64,000 nucleotides of DNA from Lepas anatifera (GCA_034440635.1 JAOTON010001052.1:1-64000); one strand, 5' to 3'. Counted from the stretch's first letter, positions 36,640-48,139 are shown. Numbers and translations: made by a program. Notes: generated from the sequence alone by a model not told the origin.

Positions 36640-37275
36640 ATTTTCGTTTTTGTTGCTGCAAAAGGGTGCAAAACCGCCTCATTCTGTGTGCAGAAGCAAT
36701 GGGAGCAGGGTAAGGTAAGTGAAGATACAATGCATTTTATCGTTTTATTTATCTAGCATAATTCGCGAGATTTCAGGGGGTGGGTACACGCCCCCATCAA
36801 AGTGAAGGTGGCTCACACCCCACTCAATGCGTGTGTTAAGGCTGCAGCAATCGGCTTTTGTTTTTGGCAGCAATCATACGTCGAACACTCACAGCTTCTA
36901 TTCCCTGTAATTATTCACGTCCTTTGTCCCTTAACGTTGCATTTGACCTCCATTTCTCTTCAGAACCCCGTGCCATTACGTACCATGTGTTATACGAGCC
37001 CCACATGCGAACATTTACGATGCATTTCCAGAAACCTAATCGAACCAATTCCATCCTTTCCAAGGCGCAGACTGAACCTGTTTGTAATATTTAATGTTGA
37101 ACACCAGCACGATGTTTTTTCTTCCATATCTGTGTGAACAACCTGAACGTGCTGTCTTTGCCAAACATTTTCCAAATCATGAGCAAGATATTTCACTCAT
37201 CATTGTGAGTACCTCCCATCATAGGTGTTAAAAAAGCATCAGATATTTCAGCCACTACGTACGGGAGTGTTCTGA
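36640..37275. other. unassigned interval inside the putative older element
   Basis: A CRE-like 'tgacgtcac' lies just upstream (36619-36627). A G-rich 'aagtgaaggtggctcacacc' stretch at about 36801-36820 recalls the ends of the TTAA elements at 40 and 63 kb. The frames at 36802-37137 overlap each other and have no domain. Nothing else is seen. Confidence 0.35.
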
Positions 37276-37283
37276 GTCACTAG

Positions 37284-37467
37284 CAGGGGCTTAGCCAGGA
37301 TTTCGCTCAGGGGAGGCGGTGCCCCTAAAAGGGCCCCTGTGACAGCTCCAAAAGGGCCATGATAGGTAAAAAGAGCTTTGCTTGTTACATAATCGTGTCC
37401 TCAGGGGGCCCTTCGGGCCCTCAGGGGGGGCGGCTGTCCCTGCCACCCCCCCCTTGGCTACGCCCTG
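37284..37467. mobile_element. hAT MITE (184 bp)
   Basis: A perfect 8-bp duplication, gtcactag, lies at 37276-37283 and 37468-37475. The ends are CAGGGGCTTAGCCAGG and the inverse of CAGGGCGTAGCCAAGG. The interior contains the self-complementary 'ggcccttcgggcc', also present in the related element at 59693-59971. Confidence 0.88.
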
Positions 37468-37792
37468 GTCACTAGTTCGAGAGACTTATAAGTCTCTCGA
37501 CCTGATAGTGCCGAAAATGATGCAGGAGCTAGTGAGAGCGGTGTGCATTTTGTCACTGCGTGTGTATCATGATAATGCAAATGCTTTTCCAAGACAGAGC
37601 CCACATGTTTATATTCGAATGTGGTGACCGCATAATAACTCAGAAACCTTTGATATGGGTGCATCATTTCGGCATCTATGTGTAAAATTATTGCTGATAG
37701 AATGTGTGCCGTGGTTGAGAACATGTTCGGTGATTGTGTGTTAAACTGGTGAACTAATATAAGTACAGAAAAGCTCATCCACCATTACTTTT

Positions 37793-39224
37793 TAAGGTTA
37801 AGGTTAAGGTTAGGTATTATGGGCTGAGGTTAGACAGAGTCTATTTGAATGCCCACTTCATGGTAAGGACGTGTTAGGACAGGATATGCTTGTCCAGCCT
37901 TGCTTTGAATGCATTAGTAGATGGCGCACTTATCACATGTTCAGGTAAAGAGTTCCACTTGTTTACAACCCTGTTAGAGAAGAACTTGTTTCTTCTGAGA
38001 TGTGTTGCCCTCTGCTTCTTTATCTTGAGAAAATGGCCTCTGGTACGTGATGGGTTTAAAACGAAGAAGTCGTCCGGGTTTGTTCTCAATTTCCCTGTTA
38101 ATATCTTGAAGGTCTCTATCATGTCTCCCCGATTCATCCTGTCCCTGATGGTTGTCATCTCCAGCTTCTTAAGGCGTTCTTCGTAGGGTAATTGACTTAA
38201 ACCCTGGACTGTTTTTGTGCCCCTCCGTTGAACCTTTTCAAGTACATTCAAGTCTTGAATCAAATAGGGACCAACAGCCTGAACACAATATTCAAGGTGT
38301 GGGCTTACATACACATTAAACAGTGGTTTGAAGTTTGGCTGGGTCAGCTTGTCAAATGTTGTTTTAATTAGTCTGAGAGCCCCACTCGCTCGATTTGCAG
38401 CTTTTTTGCAATGCTCAGATGGTTTAAGATTTGATGTTATTGTAACTCCTAGATCTCTTTCAGAGCTTGTTGTTTCCAATTGAATAACTTTGTTGTCGGA
38501 GTTTGTCATGAAGTATCGGTGACCTGGATTGTGCTCTCCACAGTGCATAACCTTGCATTTTTTGGCATTGAATTTTAAAAGCCACTTCTCAGACCACGTG
38601 CTGAGTGAGTCTAGGTCTGTTTGGAGGGAACTGGCATCTTCAGATGTTGTTATTTGCCGGTAAATTTTACTGTCATCAGCAAACATCATCATTTTGCATT
38701 TGACTATGCTCGGGAGCTCGTTCACATATATGAGGAATAATGTGGGTCCCAGGACTGAACCTTGGGGTACGCCGCTGGTAACTTTATTCCAACTGGACGT
38801 TTCACCTCTCACCGAGACTTGCTGCTCTCGATCAGTCAAGAAATCTTCGATCCAGTTCAAAATTTTATCTCTGATTCCATATGCTTTCAGCTTAATTTTG
38901 AGTCGTTGGTGTGGTACAGTGTCGAAGGCTTTTTGGTAATCGAGGTACAGAACATTCAGTGATTGGTTCATATCTAGGTATTTGGTCCAGTCTTCAAGGC
39001 ATTCAAAGAATATTTGTCTGACATGACTTTTGAGGAACAAATCCATGTTGATGTGTACTGAGTAGATTATTGATGATAAGATGCGACATGATGCCTTTTT
39101 TGATGATCCTTTCCATTACTTTACAAACATGACTGGTTAAACTTACTGGACGGTAGTTTCCTGGAATTTTCTTCGAACCTTTTTTAAAGATCGGAACAAC
39201 ACTTGCCCTTTTTACGACTGACGG
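37793..39224 (-). mobile_element. 5'-truncated CR1/jockey-like LINE
   Basis: A minus-strand non-LTR retrotransposon fragment. It begins inside the reverse transcriptase (RASVVPIFKKGSKK near 39170-39215) and ends with a short (CCTTAA)n-like tail (37793-37815 on plus reads aaggtt repeats). Simple-repeat 3' tails and strong 5' truncation are usual for CR1/L2-type LINEs. The flanking sequence resembles the 'gtgtc'-rich host of the putative element at 34296-39634. Confidence 0.9.
37874..39222 (-). pseudogene. LINE reverse transcriptase ORF2 fragment with one frameshift
   Basis: This would copy LINE RNA into DNA at a nicked target; the fragment is dead because it is truncated. Frame one covers 39010-39222 with PGNYRPVSLTSHVCKVMERI and GFVPQKSCQTN. 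A single indel near 39005-39035 moves the reading to the 390-codon frame 37874-39046. That frame has LYLDYQKAFD (residues 33-42, catalytic Asp of RT motif A), SGVPQGSVLGP (91-101), FADDSKIY (122-129, catalytic DD) and a C-terminal WNSLPEHVISAPSTNAFK block typical of CR1-like elements. The endonuclease and ORF1 are missing. The long open frame suggests fairly recent insertion. Confidence 0.92.
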
Positions 39225-39634
39225 GGTGGGGAAAGGGGTCGCAAGAAAAAGGACGCTAAGATACGGGGTCACAAGTGAGGAGTCAATCTACAATTCCACC
39301 ATAACACGGCATCAATACATGTGTATTGACACCCTGATTTAGAGTAATTCGCAAGAAATACACCGTAAATCAGTGTCAGGTACCCTTGAAACGGTGGTCA
39401 GGAAAGGAGTCAGATGGATGTCGCGACTCCTTTTGGTGAGGGTCGTGGCTCCTTTTGGTTGGAGTCATCTCTTCTCCCAATCCTATAAAAACTCGAATAT
39501 GGTGTCTGACCCTGTATTGACACCGGATTCGGGGGTAGTGACGCTACTTGGCGGGGTTGTCCGAACTCCCCTCCAGTGGGGACTTTTTGATGGTGTCACC
39601 AAATAGCGAAAAGGTGTCATTTTTTCTATCAGTG

Positions 39635-39970
39635 CAAGTGCCTGCTATACCTGGTATTAAAATGCGATAATACTACCAAAGATGTAAAACAGATATATTA
39701 GTTGCATCACTTCCATTGTACATACCACTGATAAAGTAGAAATACAAAATCTGGGATGACATAAAGAAACCTCCGCTAAAATTAGGTAAACTCTGTCCGG
39801 TTTGGAGGGAAGTGTGACCGAATTGTCCCCCCCCTCCCGTGGATAAGCCCGTGCGGGCGGGAGTTCGAATCATCTATCGAAGCTTCTAGCTATGGAAAGG
39901 CTCTATAGGAGCTTTGATCTTTTCTCTGACAACCTGAATTCTGAGTTTGTACATGTTTTCTGTCGCTCTT
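39635..39970. other. unassigned interval
   Basis: No gene is supported. A B-box-like 'ggagttcgaatc' at about 39859-39870 has no matching A-box and is probably a SINE crumb or chance. Confidence 0.35.
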
Positions 39971-39982
39971 ACCGAATACCTT
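39971..39982. repeat. left 12-bp target duplication of the nested SINE
   Basis: accgaatacctt here matches accgaatacctt at 47011-47022. These bracket a SINE whose two parts (42244-42396 and 46969-47010) are now 4.6 kb apart, and whose 3' edge was used by a TTAA element (the TT of TTAA is the end of this duplication). Confidence 0.85.
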
Positions 39983-39984
39983 AA

Positions 39985-42243
39985 CCCGCGCCCCACCGGG
40001 GGTTTGGCGCCACCTTCGCCCCACCGGGGCCATCGATGGCCCCTCTAACTCCGAAAATATTGAGGTTAGCGCAAATCTGCAAAGTGCATTAGAAAGCTCG
40101 CGTAAATTCAGTAAGAAATTAATTGACATGTTTAAGCGCTCAGGTCAATGGCTTGACCTCCAGAGGTCAAGTTAGGTCAAGATCGGCTATTTTCACTCAA
40201 ATATGCAATGCTTAACCCTATTTCCGTCAGGCTCCCGGCTTCCCCTATTTCCGGCAGGGGGGGGCAATATCGGCAACCCCCCTAAGATCACGTAATCTAA
40301 CCGGCCGATTTTGAAAATTCAAAGTGCTATAGATTCCCCTGACGCTAAACTTTATTTTGAAAAAAGAAAATTTCAAAATTTTGATTTTTAAGGAGAAAGT
40401 CGTGCAAAATATACAATTTCTGTGTATTTTTTAGATTTTCCATAACCCTTGTCTCTGTTGTACGATTTTCACAAAACTAGTTCAGATTTACAAATAATTG
40501 ACCCAAAATTGTCATATACTCGAGTTACGCAAAAATTCGAAATTCAATGGCAGTTCCAGGACCAGGACTATGAGGGGAAATATATACAACCTAAAAAGTT
40601 TTTGTTACGCGGATTAGAAGCCGTGATATACTGCTTGGCATCTTTGACACATAAATAAAAAAAAGTGAAAAACTCATCAGGGGCGGATGCAGTAAGGTAA
40701 AACAGTGGGGTAAAATACATCCCAACAATATGCGAGTGGTATGCATGAGTATATTAGTCCCTCGACTAGTTGAAATTTATTTCTGATAATTTTTACCCTC
40801 CCATGGCAGCTCTGGGAAAGGGGGTGACATAGGCGGATCAAGGACTCTCGTCGTGGGGGGGGGCGGGTGGGGGTGATTGGAAACACATTTTTAATATACA
40901 ACGATATTGAGTCGCGGCGGTGATACTGGCTGGGAATATGCATTTTGAAAATGTGTAGTGACTGGACACGCCTCTGGTAATCTAGAATTTGGTTATAACT
41001 ATTTTGAATTTTCATATACCCAATTGTATTCGCCCTGGCACGGCTGTAAGCAGTCTTCTCACTTACTAACGTTTAGTCCTTCTTGATAACATTCCCCCCA
41101 TTTTGAACTGCTGTAACCGCCCCTGATGAATACAAATAGTGACAATTGTGAATGCACTATCATCTCACATAAGAAATGATATAATAAAACCATATAACTG
41201 GTATCAGGATCAGCAGAGACGGCTTCCTTTTACAAAGAACCCATCGCATACGATAATACTTGGTTTGTGGATAGAACCTCCCCAAAAACCCAGCCATAGC
41301 TCCGCCCCTGGTAAATATATAATATTGACAATTTCAGAAAACCTGCCTGTACTAGTTTTAGGAAAAGTCAGGAAGTTTCAAAGTTCTATCGCAAGCCGTT
41401 TCGGAGATATTTTTGAAAAACCTTAGGGGGGCAATATTAGCCCCCCTGCCGGAAATAGGGTTAAGAAAACTGTTCATAACTCTTATGCCATTATAGCTAT
41501 TGAGATCTGGTAAAGTACATTTGATAGGAAAATGCCCGCCCTTTTTCCGCTATGTTAAACGTAATGACCTCCCACCAGTGGTTTGACCTCCAGAGGTGAC
41601 CTCGTGACCTAATATGACCTGAGATTACGAAAGGTCAGAAAGTGACCTTGCCGTATATAAAATGAAAGCTAGTGACAAGCCATACACGATGACGTTTACT
41701 AGCTTTCTTAGGTCAAAAGTTATTGTCAAAATACTACATTTGACCCATGGTGACCCTGGATGACCTCGGAGAGGTCAAAGGGCAAATGTGGCCCCTGGGA
41801 TCCTGGAAAGGGTGTCCAAGAACGCTTTTGTGAGAAAGCGGAGCATTATCAATCGTTTTTGTGACTTTTAAATCATAAGACAGCTTTTCACCATGAATTT
41901 TCAATGGGAGAGGTCACCTCATGACCTGACCTCAAGTCACGAAATCTAAAAATCCCATATATACACCTTGTAGCCCCTGGAAGGGTCATCAAGTGTAGGA
42001 ATGTTCAAATTGATCGACTAAGAAATGTAGCTCTTATAGAGCTCAAAAGTTGAAGTGAGGTGAACTTGGTTGACCTCGCCTGGTGACCTGACCTTGGGTG
42101 ACCTGGGGTAAAAAATTTCAGGGATCGTTGGAAAATGATGGGGTGAGAAGTAGAGCCCTCAACTGTGGTGCTGCTCCTCGTCATTTTTCTGTTATTCCGG
42201 AAAAACCTTAGGGGGCCATCGATGGCCCCCGTTGGGGCGAGGG
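39985..42243. mobile_element. TTAA-flanked element B1, interrupted by a second TTAA element
   Basis: TTAA lies at 39981-39984 and 42244-42247. The left end is CCCGCGCCCCACCGG and the right end is the inverse of CCCTCGCCCCAACGG. Both ends carry a 'ggccatcgatggcc' palindrome (about 40028-40041 and 42214-42227). Without the nested 1.25-kb insert the element is about 1.0 kb. The right part (41550-42110) is dense in TGACCT/AGGTCA words and matches, inverted, the left part of the element at 62418-63599. No transposase is present. piggyBac-type by flank; family otherwise unnamed. Confidence 0.8.
40216..41460. mobile_element. TTAA-flanked (piggyBac-type) non-autonomous element, copy B
   Basis: Inverted copy of 31484-32723, with TTAA at 40212-40215 and 41461-41464 and termini CCCTATTTCCGTCAGG and the inverse CTGCCGGAAATAGGG. 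The ends are asymmetric: one side has a second internal 'ccctatttccggcag' 30 bases inside the terminus, as in copy A. Shared short frames (for example 40449-40658, matching a frame in copy A) reflect high identity, not a known protein. Confidence 0.9.
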
Positions 42244-42396
42244 TTAATAATAATTGTTGGGCTTTAACGACGCACCAACTGCCAGGTTCATATACGGCGT
42301 CGCCAACTCTCACCCTGTTGGAACGAATTTTGGGGATCAGATCAGCTTATTCAGAGGCTCCGCCGGGACTTGAACCCGGGACCAGTGACTTAGAAG
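42244..42396 (-). mobile_element. tRNA-derived SINE, 3' part (split)
   Basis: Read on minus, this part holds the B-box 'gggttcaagtccc' (42365-42377) and the 3' domain with 'gttggcgacgccgtat' and 'cagttggtgcgtcg', then an A/T-rich end. The A-box half is at 46969-47010. A hAT element (42397-46968) separates the two halves, with the 8-bp cttagaag duplicated (42389-42396, 46969-46976). Confidence 0.88.
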
Positions 42397-43059
42397 CAGG
42401 GGCGCAGCCAGAGCTTTCGTATGGGAGGGGCACACCAACTTTGAGGGGCACCCCGGGGAAAAAGGGCACTTTTTAACGTAACCTAAAAAACTTACTATAT
42501 CTTTGTTTATATCATTTTTTGGGCATCTTTGGCTCGATAAAAATGCAAATAAATCATTGACGGAGAAGGAAAACTCTATTAAAACCGAAAAAAGGAACAA
42601 AATATCACCAGAATGCCATGGAAGTAGCCAAAACACTACTTTTTGGGATAGATTTAAGGACAGCCAACTAATGCAAATACTTAACATCAGCGGAGCATGT
42701 GATATCTGTTACAATGTGCAGGTTAAGGAATATTGGAGTCGAAAATTTTTTTGTTATGCCCACTGGTTTTGTCGTGACGAGTGAGCCCTGGCTGAACACG
42801 GATTAAGTTCCTTGCCTCCCACAATCGCCGTGGGACGAGGAGTGGCATAGTGTCTTTGGAAGAACACATTTTTGCTGCCGGAAAAATTTGGGAGATACCT
42901 TTTGAACTCGTTTATTAAGTTCCATATTCTCAAGGATCGGTCCCAGTTAGGAGTAAATAAAAGGTGAACAGGCCGGTGGTTTAGATGGGGATGGTGTGAC
43001 AGGGCTGAAAATTGTAACAACTGGTTCTTCATTTAAACTAATTAGTAGAAATCCTGGTT

Positions 43060-45050
43060 TAGGGGACTGTGCTCTTAACTCAGGGGCACATGCCTTTTTA
43101 TCATCCCTTCCCAGAATCCACCAGTATAATAAGCAATTTATATAACCTGGGGTGCCTAGGTATCACAAGCCGTTTTAGAGATTCCTCATTCCTCGTTAGC
43201 TCCGTTTTACAAGGGGAGTTTCCATTGTGTTCTTATTCCCCATCTATTCAAGACCAGCTCTGGGGCCCCCAAATGTGGATCAGAGGCCCCCAGAGCAGCT
43301 TCCCCCATCCCCCAGTTGTGCCTCCAGGGACTAAAGTAGCTCAGTGAACCCGCCCCGAAATGATGGAAGTTGGCCTTGTGTTATTATTATCTGTCTATTC
43401 AAGACCACCTCAGGGGCCCCTGATGTAGATCAGGCCACAGAGCTGCTCATTCTTCACCCAGGGACTAGACTAGCTCATTGGTCCCAGAGATGTGGTCATC
43501 AGACTAGCTCATGGGCCACAGATAGGCTCATAGGGCCTTAAACCAGTTCAAGAAGCCCCAGAACAGCTTAAGGCGCCAGATCACCTCAGGGGACCTCGAG
43601 CCAACTTAGGGGCTCTCACAAGCTCAGCGCCCAGACCAGCTCAGGGTACACTCAGAACCTAGACCCACTCTTGGGCCCCAGATCAGCTCTTGGGGCCCCA
43701 GATCAGTTCAAGGGCCTCAAGTCAGGTCAGGGGGCAGGATCAAGTCAGGGCCACTAAATCAGCTCAGGAATCCCTCACCAGCTCGGGGCCTAAGCAGCTC
43801 AAAAGCCCCAGAGCTGCTCAGGGAACACCAGATCGGCCCATAGGGCATCAGATCAGCCTCGGGGACAAATAATCAGATCAGTGGTCCCCGACCAGCTCGG
43901 GGCCCAGATCAGCCGGGAATACCAGATCAAGTCAGGAGGCACTTAATCAGCTCAGGAGCCCCATACCATCTCAGGGGCCCTCACCAACCCCTGTGGGCCC
44001 AGCTCAGCCCAGGGCCTGGGAGCTGCTCAGGAAATCACGTAATCACACCAGGAGGTCCAGGTCAGCTTAAAGGGCACCATACTAGCAATGTAGCACCAGG
44101 GAGCATTAGTTAAGTTCAGTTGGCAGTATATCTGCTCAGGGTGCACCAGATCGATCAGCTCAGCAGGCAAGTTCAAGTCAGGGGTACTAAATCAGCTCAG
44201 GGATCCCTCACCAGCTCGGGGCCCAATCAGTTCAAAAGCCCCAGAGCTACTCAGGGGACACCAGATGCCCATAGGGCACCAGATTAGCTTAGGGTACAAA
44301 CAATCAGATCAGTGGTCCACGACCAGCTCGGGAATACCAGATCAAGTCAGGAGGTACTTAATCAGCTCAGGAGCCCCATACAATCTCAAGCCTCATCAGC
44401 CTCTGTGGGCCCAGCTCAGCCCAGGGCTTTAGAGCTGCTCATGAAATCACGTAAGGAGGCCCAGGTCAGCTTAGCTCAGGCACCAGATTAGCTCAGAGGG
44501 CAGCAGATGGACTCAGGAGGTACCAGATCGACTCAGGGGCATTATTGCATCTCAGGTGGCACCAGATAGATCCGCTCGGGGGCTCAGATCAGCTTCCAGC
44601 CCCCGGACTATGGCAGGAGCCTAAATCAGCTCAGGGAGCAATATAACAGCTCAGGGGACACAAGGTGGGCTCAGGGCCCACCAAACCAGCTCAGGGGGGG
44701 GGACCAGACCATCTAAGGAGATATCAATAATCAGTTGAGGTGGCACCTAATCAGCTGAAGAGGCACCATATTGACTTAGGAGACAGAATCAACTTGGGGA
44801 GGCATGAGATCAGTTCGGGGGCCCTAATCAGCTCAAGGGGCACTAAATCAGCTATTAGGGCACCAAACAAGCTCGGAAGCATTACACTAACTCAGAGAGC
44901 ATTATATAGGTTCAGGAGGCACAATTATTTGCTCCGTGGGGCACTCGATTGACTCAGGGGCACCAGATCAGCTTAGAGGGCAAGTAATCAGCTCAAGGGG
45001 CCAAGACCAGCTGAGAGGCCACGAGATGAGCTCAATGAGCACCACATCGG
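43060..45050. repeat. degenerate 'gatcagctcaggggcacc' array
   Basis: Irregular units of roughly 18-30 bases with drifting sequence ('caggggccc' on the left, 'gaggcacca' on the right), giving the impression of an array that changed composition as it grew. Frames such as 43690-43872 are by-products. Within it, two blocks near 43730-44040 and 44170-44460 repeat each other at a longer period of roughly 430 bases. Confidence 0.75.
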
Positions 45051-45059
45051 CTTTACCCG

Positions 45060-46968
45060 TACGATTATTGGCGACAATGAGGCATTAGGTGGACACATAC
45101 TAGGTGCCCATACTCTTTCCGGGTGCTTGGAAAGGCGATAGAATACCCTAGCTGACGGAGAAAGGTATTAAGTTGTCCAACAATAGTTTCAATCGCTACA
45201 TGCGGTCCAGTTACATCTAGTTTCAACGGCTAGGGCACTAAATTTCGAGCGGCACGGCCCAAATTGGGTACACCACCTGGCAATCAAAAGGGCACCCCGG
45301 CAGTGATGGGGGCACGTGCCCCCTGTGCCTTCCTGGCTGCACCCCTGGACAGTAGATCAACTCCGAGAGGCATTAAATAATCTCAGAGGGCCCGGATCAG
45401 CTCAAGGGGCACTAAAACAGCTAAAAGGACTCCAGGCAAGCTCTGAGTCATCAAACTAACTCAGAGAGTATTTTATAGGCTCAGAAGGCACACTTATTTT
45501 TCTCAGGAGGGCACCAGATTGACTACGAGGGCACCAGATCAGCTCAGAGGGCACATGATCAGCTCCAAGGGGCACCGGATGAGCTCCGCCCGTACGATTA
45601 TTGGCAACGAAGAGGCATTATCTGGAAACGGATTGCGTGCCTATGCTCTTCCCGGGTGCTTGGAAAGGTGACAGAATGCCCTAGCTGACCAAAAAGGCAC
45701 TTAGTTGTCAAACAATAGTTGAAATCGCTAAATGCGGCCTAGTTCCATCTAGGTTCAACGGCGTAGGGCAGTAAATTTCGAGCGGCACGGCCCAAAGAGG
45801 GTACACCCCTGGCAATCAAAAGGGCACCCGGCACCGATGGGTGCACGTGCCCCTTGTGCCCCCCTGGACAGAAGATAAACTCCGGGAGGCATTAAATAAG
45901 TTCAGGGGCCCGGATCAGCTCAAGGGGTACTAAAACAGCTAATAGGGCAGCAGGCAAGCTGGGAGGCATCAGACTAACTTAGAGAGCATTATATAGGTTC
46001 AGAAGGCACAATTATTTATTCAGGGGAGGGGGGCACCAGATTGACAACGAGGGCATCAGATCAGCTCAGAGGGCATATGATCAGCTCCAGGGTTCAAGAC
46101 CAGCGCTCAGGGGGCACCAGATGAGCTCAAGGGGCACCAGATTAGCTCTGCCCATACGATTATTGGCGACGATGAGGCATTATCTGGAAACGGATTACGT
46201 GCCTATACTCTTCCCGGGTGCTTGGAAAGGCGACAGAATGCCCTAACTGACCAAAAAGGCACTTAATTGTCAAACAATAGTTGAAATCGCTAAATGCAGT
46301 CTAGTTACATCTAGGTTACACGGTGCAGGGCACTAAATTTCGAGCGGCACGGCCCAAAGAGGGTACACCCCTGGCAATCAAAAGGGCACCCGGCACCGAT
46401 GGGTGCACGTGCCCCTTGTGCCCCCCTGGACAGTAGATAAACTCCGGGAGGCATTAAATAAGTTCAGGGGGCCCGGATCAGCCCAAGGGGTACTAAGACA
46501 GCTAATAGGGCAGGAGGCAAGCTCGGAGGCATCAGACTAACTTAGAGAGCATTATATAGGTTCAGAAGGCACAATTATTTATTCAGGGGAGGGGGGCACC
46601 AGATTGACTACGAGGGCATCAGATCAGCTCAGAAGGCACATGATCACCTCCAGGGGGCACCAAATGAGCTCCACCCGTACGATTATTGGCGACGATGAGG
46701 CATTATCTGGAAACGGATTACGTGCCTATACTATTCCCGGGTGCTTGGAAAGGCAACAGAATGTTTTAGGTGACCAAAAAGGCACTTAATTGTCAAACAA
46801 TAGTTGAAATCCCTAAATGCAGCCTAGTTCCATCTAGGCTCAACGACGTAGGGTACTAAATTTCGAGCGGCACGGCCCAAAGAGGGCACACCACCTGGCA
46901 ATCAAAAGGGCACCCCGGCACCGATGGGGGGACACATGCCCCCTGTGCCCCCCCTGGCTGCGCCCCTG
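45060..46968. repeat. higher-order tandem repeat containing the hAT right end
   Basis: 'acgattattggc' recurs near 45061, 45592, 46158 and 46679, giving periods of about 532, 566 and 521. Each copy continues with 'cccgggtgcttggaaagg', 'aaatttcgagcggcacggcc' and a terminus-like 'cccctgg' followed by 'acag[at]agat'. The best internal terminus is 'ctggctgcacccctg' at 45333-45347. The last copy ends exactly at the true element terminus (46968). Confidence 0.85.
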
Positions 46969-47010
46969 CTTAGAAGGCAAGTGTGCTATCCACTAAGCCA
47001 CCTCATCCCC
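46969..47010 (-). mobile_element. tRNA-derived SINE, 5' head (split)
   Basis: Read on minus: 'ggtggcttagtggatagcac' (47002 down to 46983) is a good pol III A-box region. It continues across the hAT insertion into the B-box at 42365-42377. The right flank is the 12-bp duplication accgaatacctt (47011-47022). Confidence 0.88.
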
Positions 47011-47022
47011 ACCGAATACCTT

Positions 47023-48127
47023 CTATACCCAAGTGCTGTCGCGATCCCTGGTTGGTGAGCTGGCGGTTTCCACCCCTGTTTAACCTTCACAAAAGCCACA
47101 TTCTCTGTGTGGATTATGTTTAAGAAACGTTTTGTCCTGTCGCTTTGTCGATTCTTCCCCAATAATCTAACCAAAAGAACAGTGAGGAGAATGAAGCAAC
47201 AACACAAGAAATGACACAAAAAACCAATTTCATTATTGCAGGGGTCAAAAAACATACCATTTTGGCTTCTAAATGGTGACAACCCAAGGCGGGCAAGGTG
47301 AAAAAATTAGCGATATGGTGGATACACCAAAAAACGGCACAAATTGCTAAAATTGTCACCCGTAATTGGAACTAAAATGTTTTTAACAACTAGGATGGTC
47401 CAGGGGTATCCATTGATATCCTACTAACGCAAAACGTGCCACATTTTGCAGCCTGGGCTGGTGACACATTTATGGTTTTACCTTTTCAATGGTGACACAT
47501 AAAATATTTGTTTAGCCCTGCATGATTGGTTCACCGTATACCCTTAACTGTAACCATACAATGTATTCAGTGTTTCCAGCAGAGGACATCACAACAGAGT
47601 TCGATCTCAGATTTGGATACTAACATGCACCAGCTAGTCTGATAGTTCCGCGAACTTGGTCTGGAATAACTGTAAATATTTTTGGTGAGCATGTTTTGAT
47701 ATTTTGCAAATACAGTTATTTAGTTACGATTCACGTGACGAGGTGAAGTATTTGTATTAACAATCACTTAATAACGAAAAATACAGCGCCTCAGATACAA
47801 ATATAAGAGAACTTGGTTCTGTATGTGATATCGGGTGGTTTGAGGGCTCGGGTTTAAGTGATAACGATCTTTTCTATAACCTGCCCAGAAAACATAACCC
47901 AAATTTATTGACGAAATCTTCAGCGAAGCACACGTGAGGAGCAATATTTGTGAAACAACTGAACTTATTGACATCACAGCTTGTCTCGTACGATTAGGAA
48001 AAAACTCTGGCTCTGAAATTAAAAGGGTCGGGAACTTCATTATCATAATGATACTAGTTCATATATGCTGCAGCTGCTTTGTTCATTGGTGCCCATACCA
48101 TTAGATGATTCTTCCCACTGGGTGGAA
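47023..48127. other. unassigned interval
   Basis: No gene or element is supported. Short Cys/Val-rich minus frames at 46986-47359 overlap each other in different frames and have no domain. Mostly AT-rich. Confidence 0.45.
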
Positions 48128-48139
48128 GCTTTAACCAGG

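Larger units (their letters stand above)
34296..39634. mobile_element. possible older element with 23-bp terminal inverted repeats and nested inserts
   Basis: The left edge CACTGAAAGAAAAAATGACA is mirrored at the right edge (inverse of 39612-39634), with one or two differences. 'gtgtc/gacac' and 'gactcctttt'-like words recur inside both ends (34410-34610, 36458-36620, 39380-39600). Flanking bases do not show a clear target duplication, so if this is an element it is old. It would contain the hAT element at 34606-36449, the MITE at 37284-37467 and the LINE at 37793-39224 as later insertions. Confidence 0.4.
42397..46968. mobile_element. hAT element carrying a minisatellite and tandemly amplified right end
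   Basis: The termini are CAGGGGCGCAGCCAG and the inverse CTGGCTGCGCCCCTG. A perfect 8-bp target duplication, cttagaag, sits at 42389-42396 and 46969-46976, inside a SINE. The 4.57-kb interior has about 0.65 kb of non-repetitive left sequence, a ~2-kb degenerate 'agctcaggggcac' array, and then four tandem units of about 0.52-0.57 kb. Each unit carries the sequence that forms the right terminus. No transposase is present. Confidence 0.9.

Noticed and set aside
37793..37815. Interstitial telomere repeat (aaggtt units)
   Set aside because: Only three or four units, with the wrong telomere word, placed exactly at the LINE 3' end, so it is the LINE tail.
39859..39870. tRNA B-box
   Set aside because: An isolated 'ggagttcgaatc' with no A-box partner.
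42397..46968. CRISPR-like array from regularly recurring words
   Set aside because: Units are degenerate, spacing is irregular, there are no conserved direct repeats with unique spacers, and the context is a eukaryotic hAT element.
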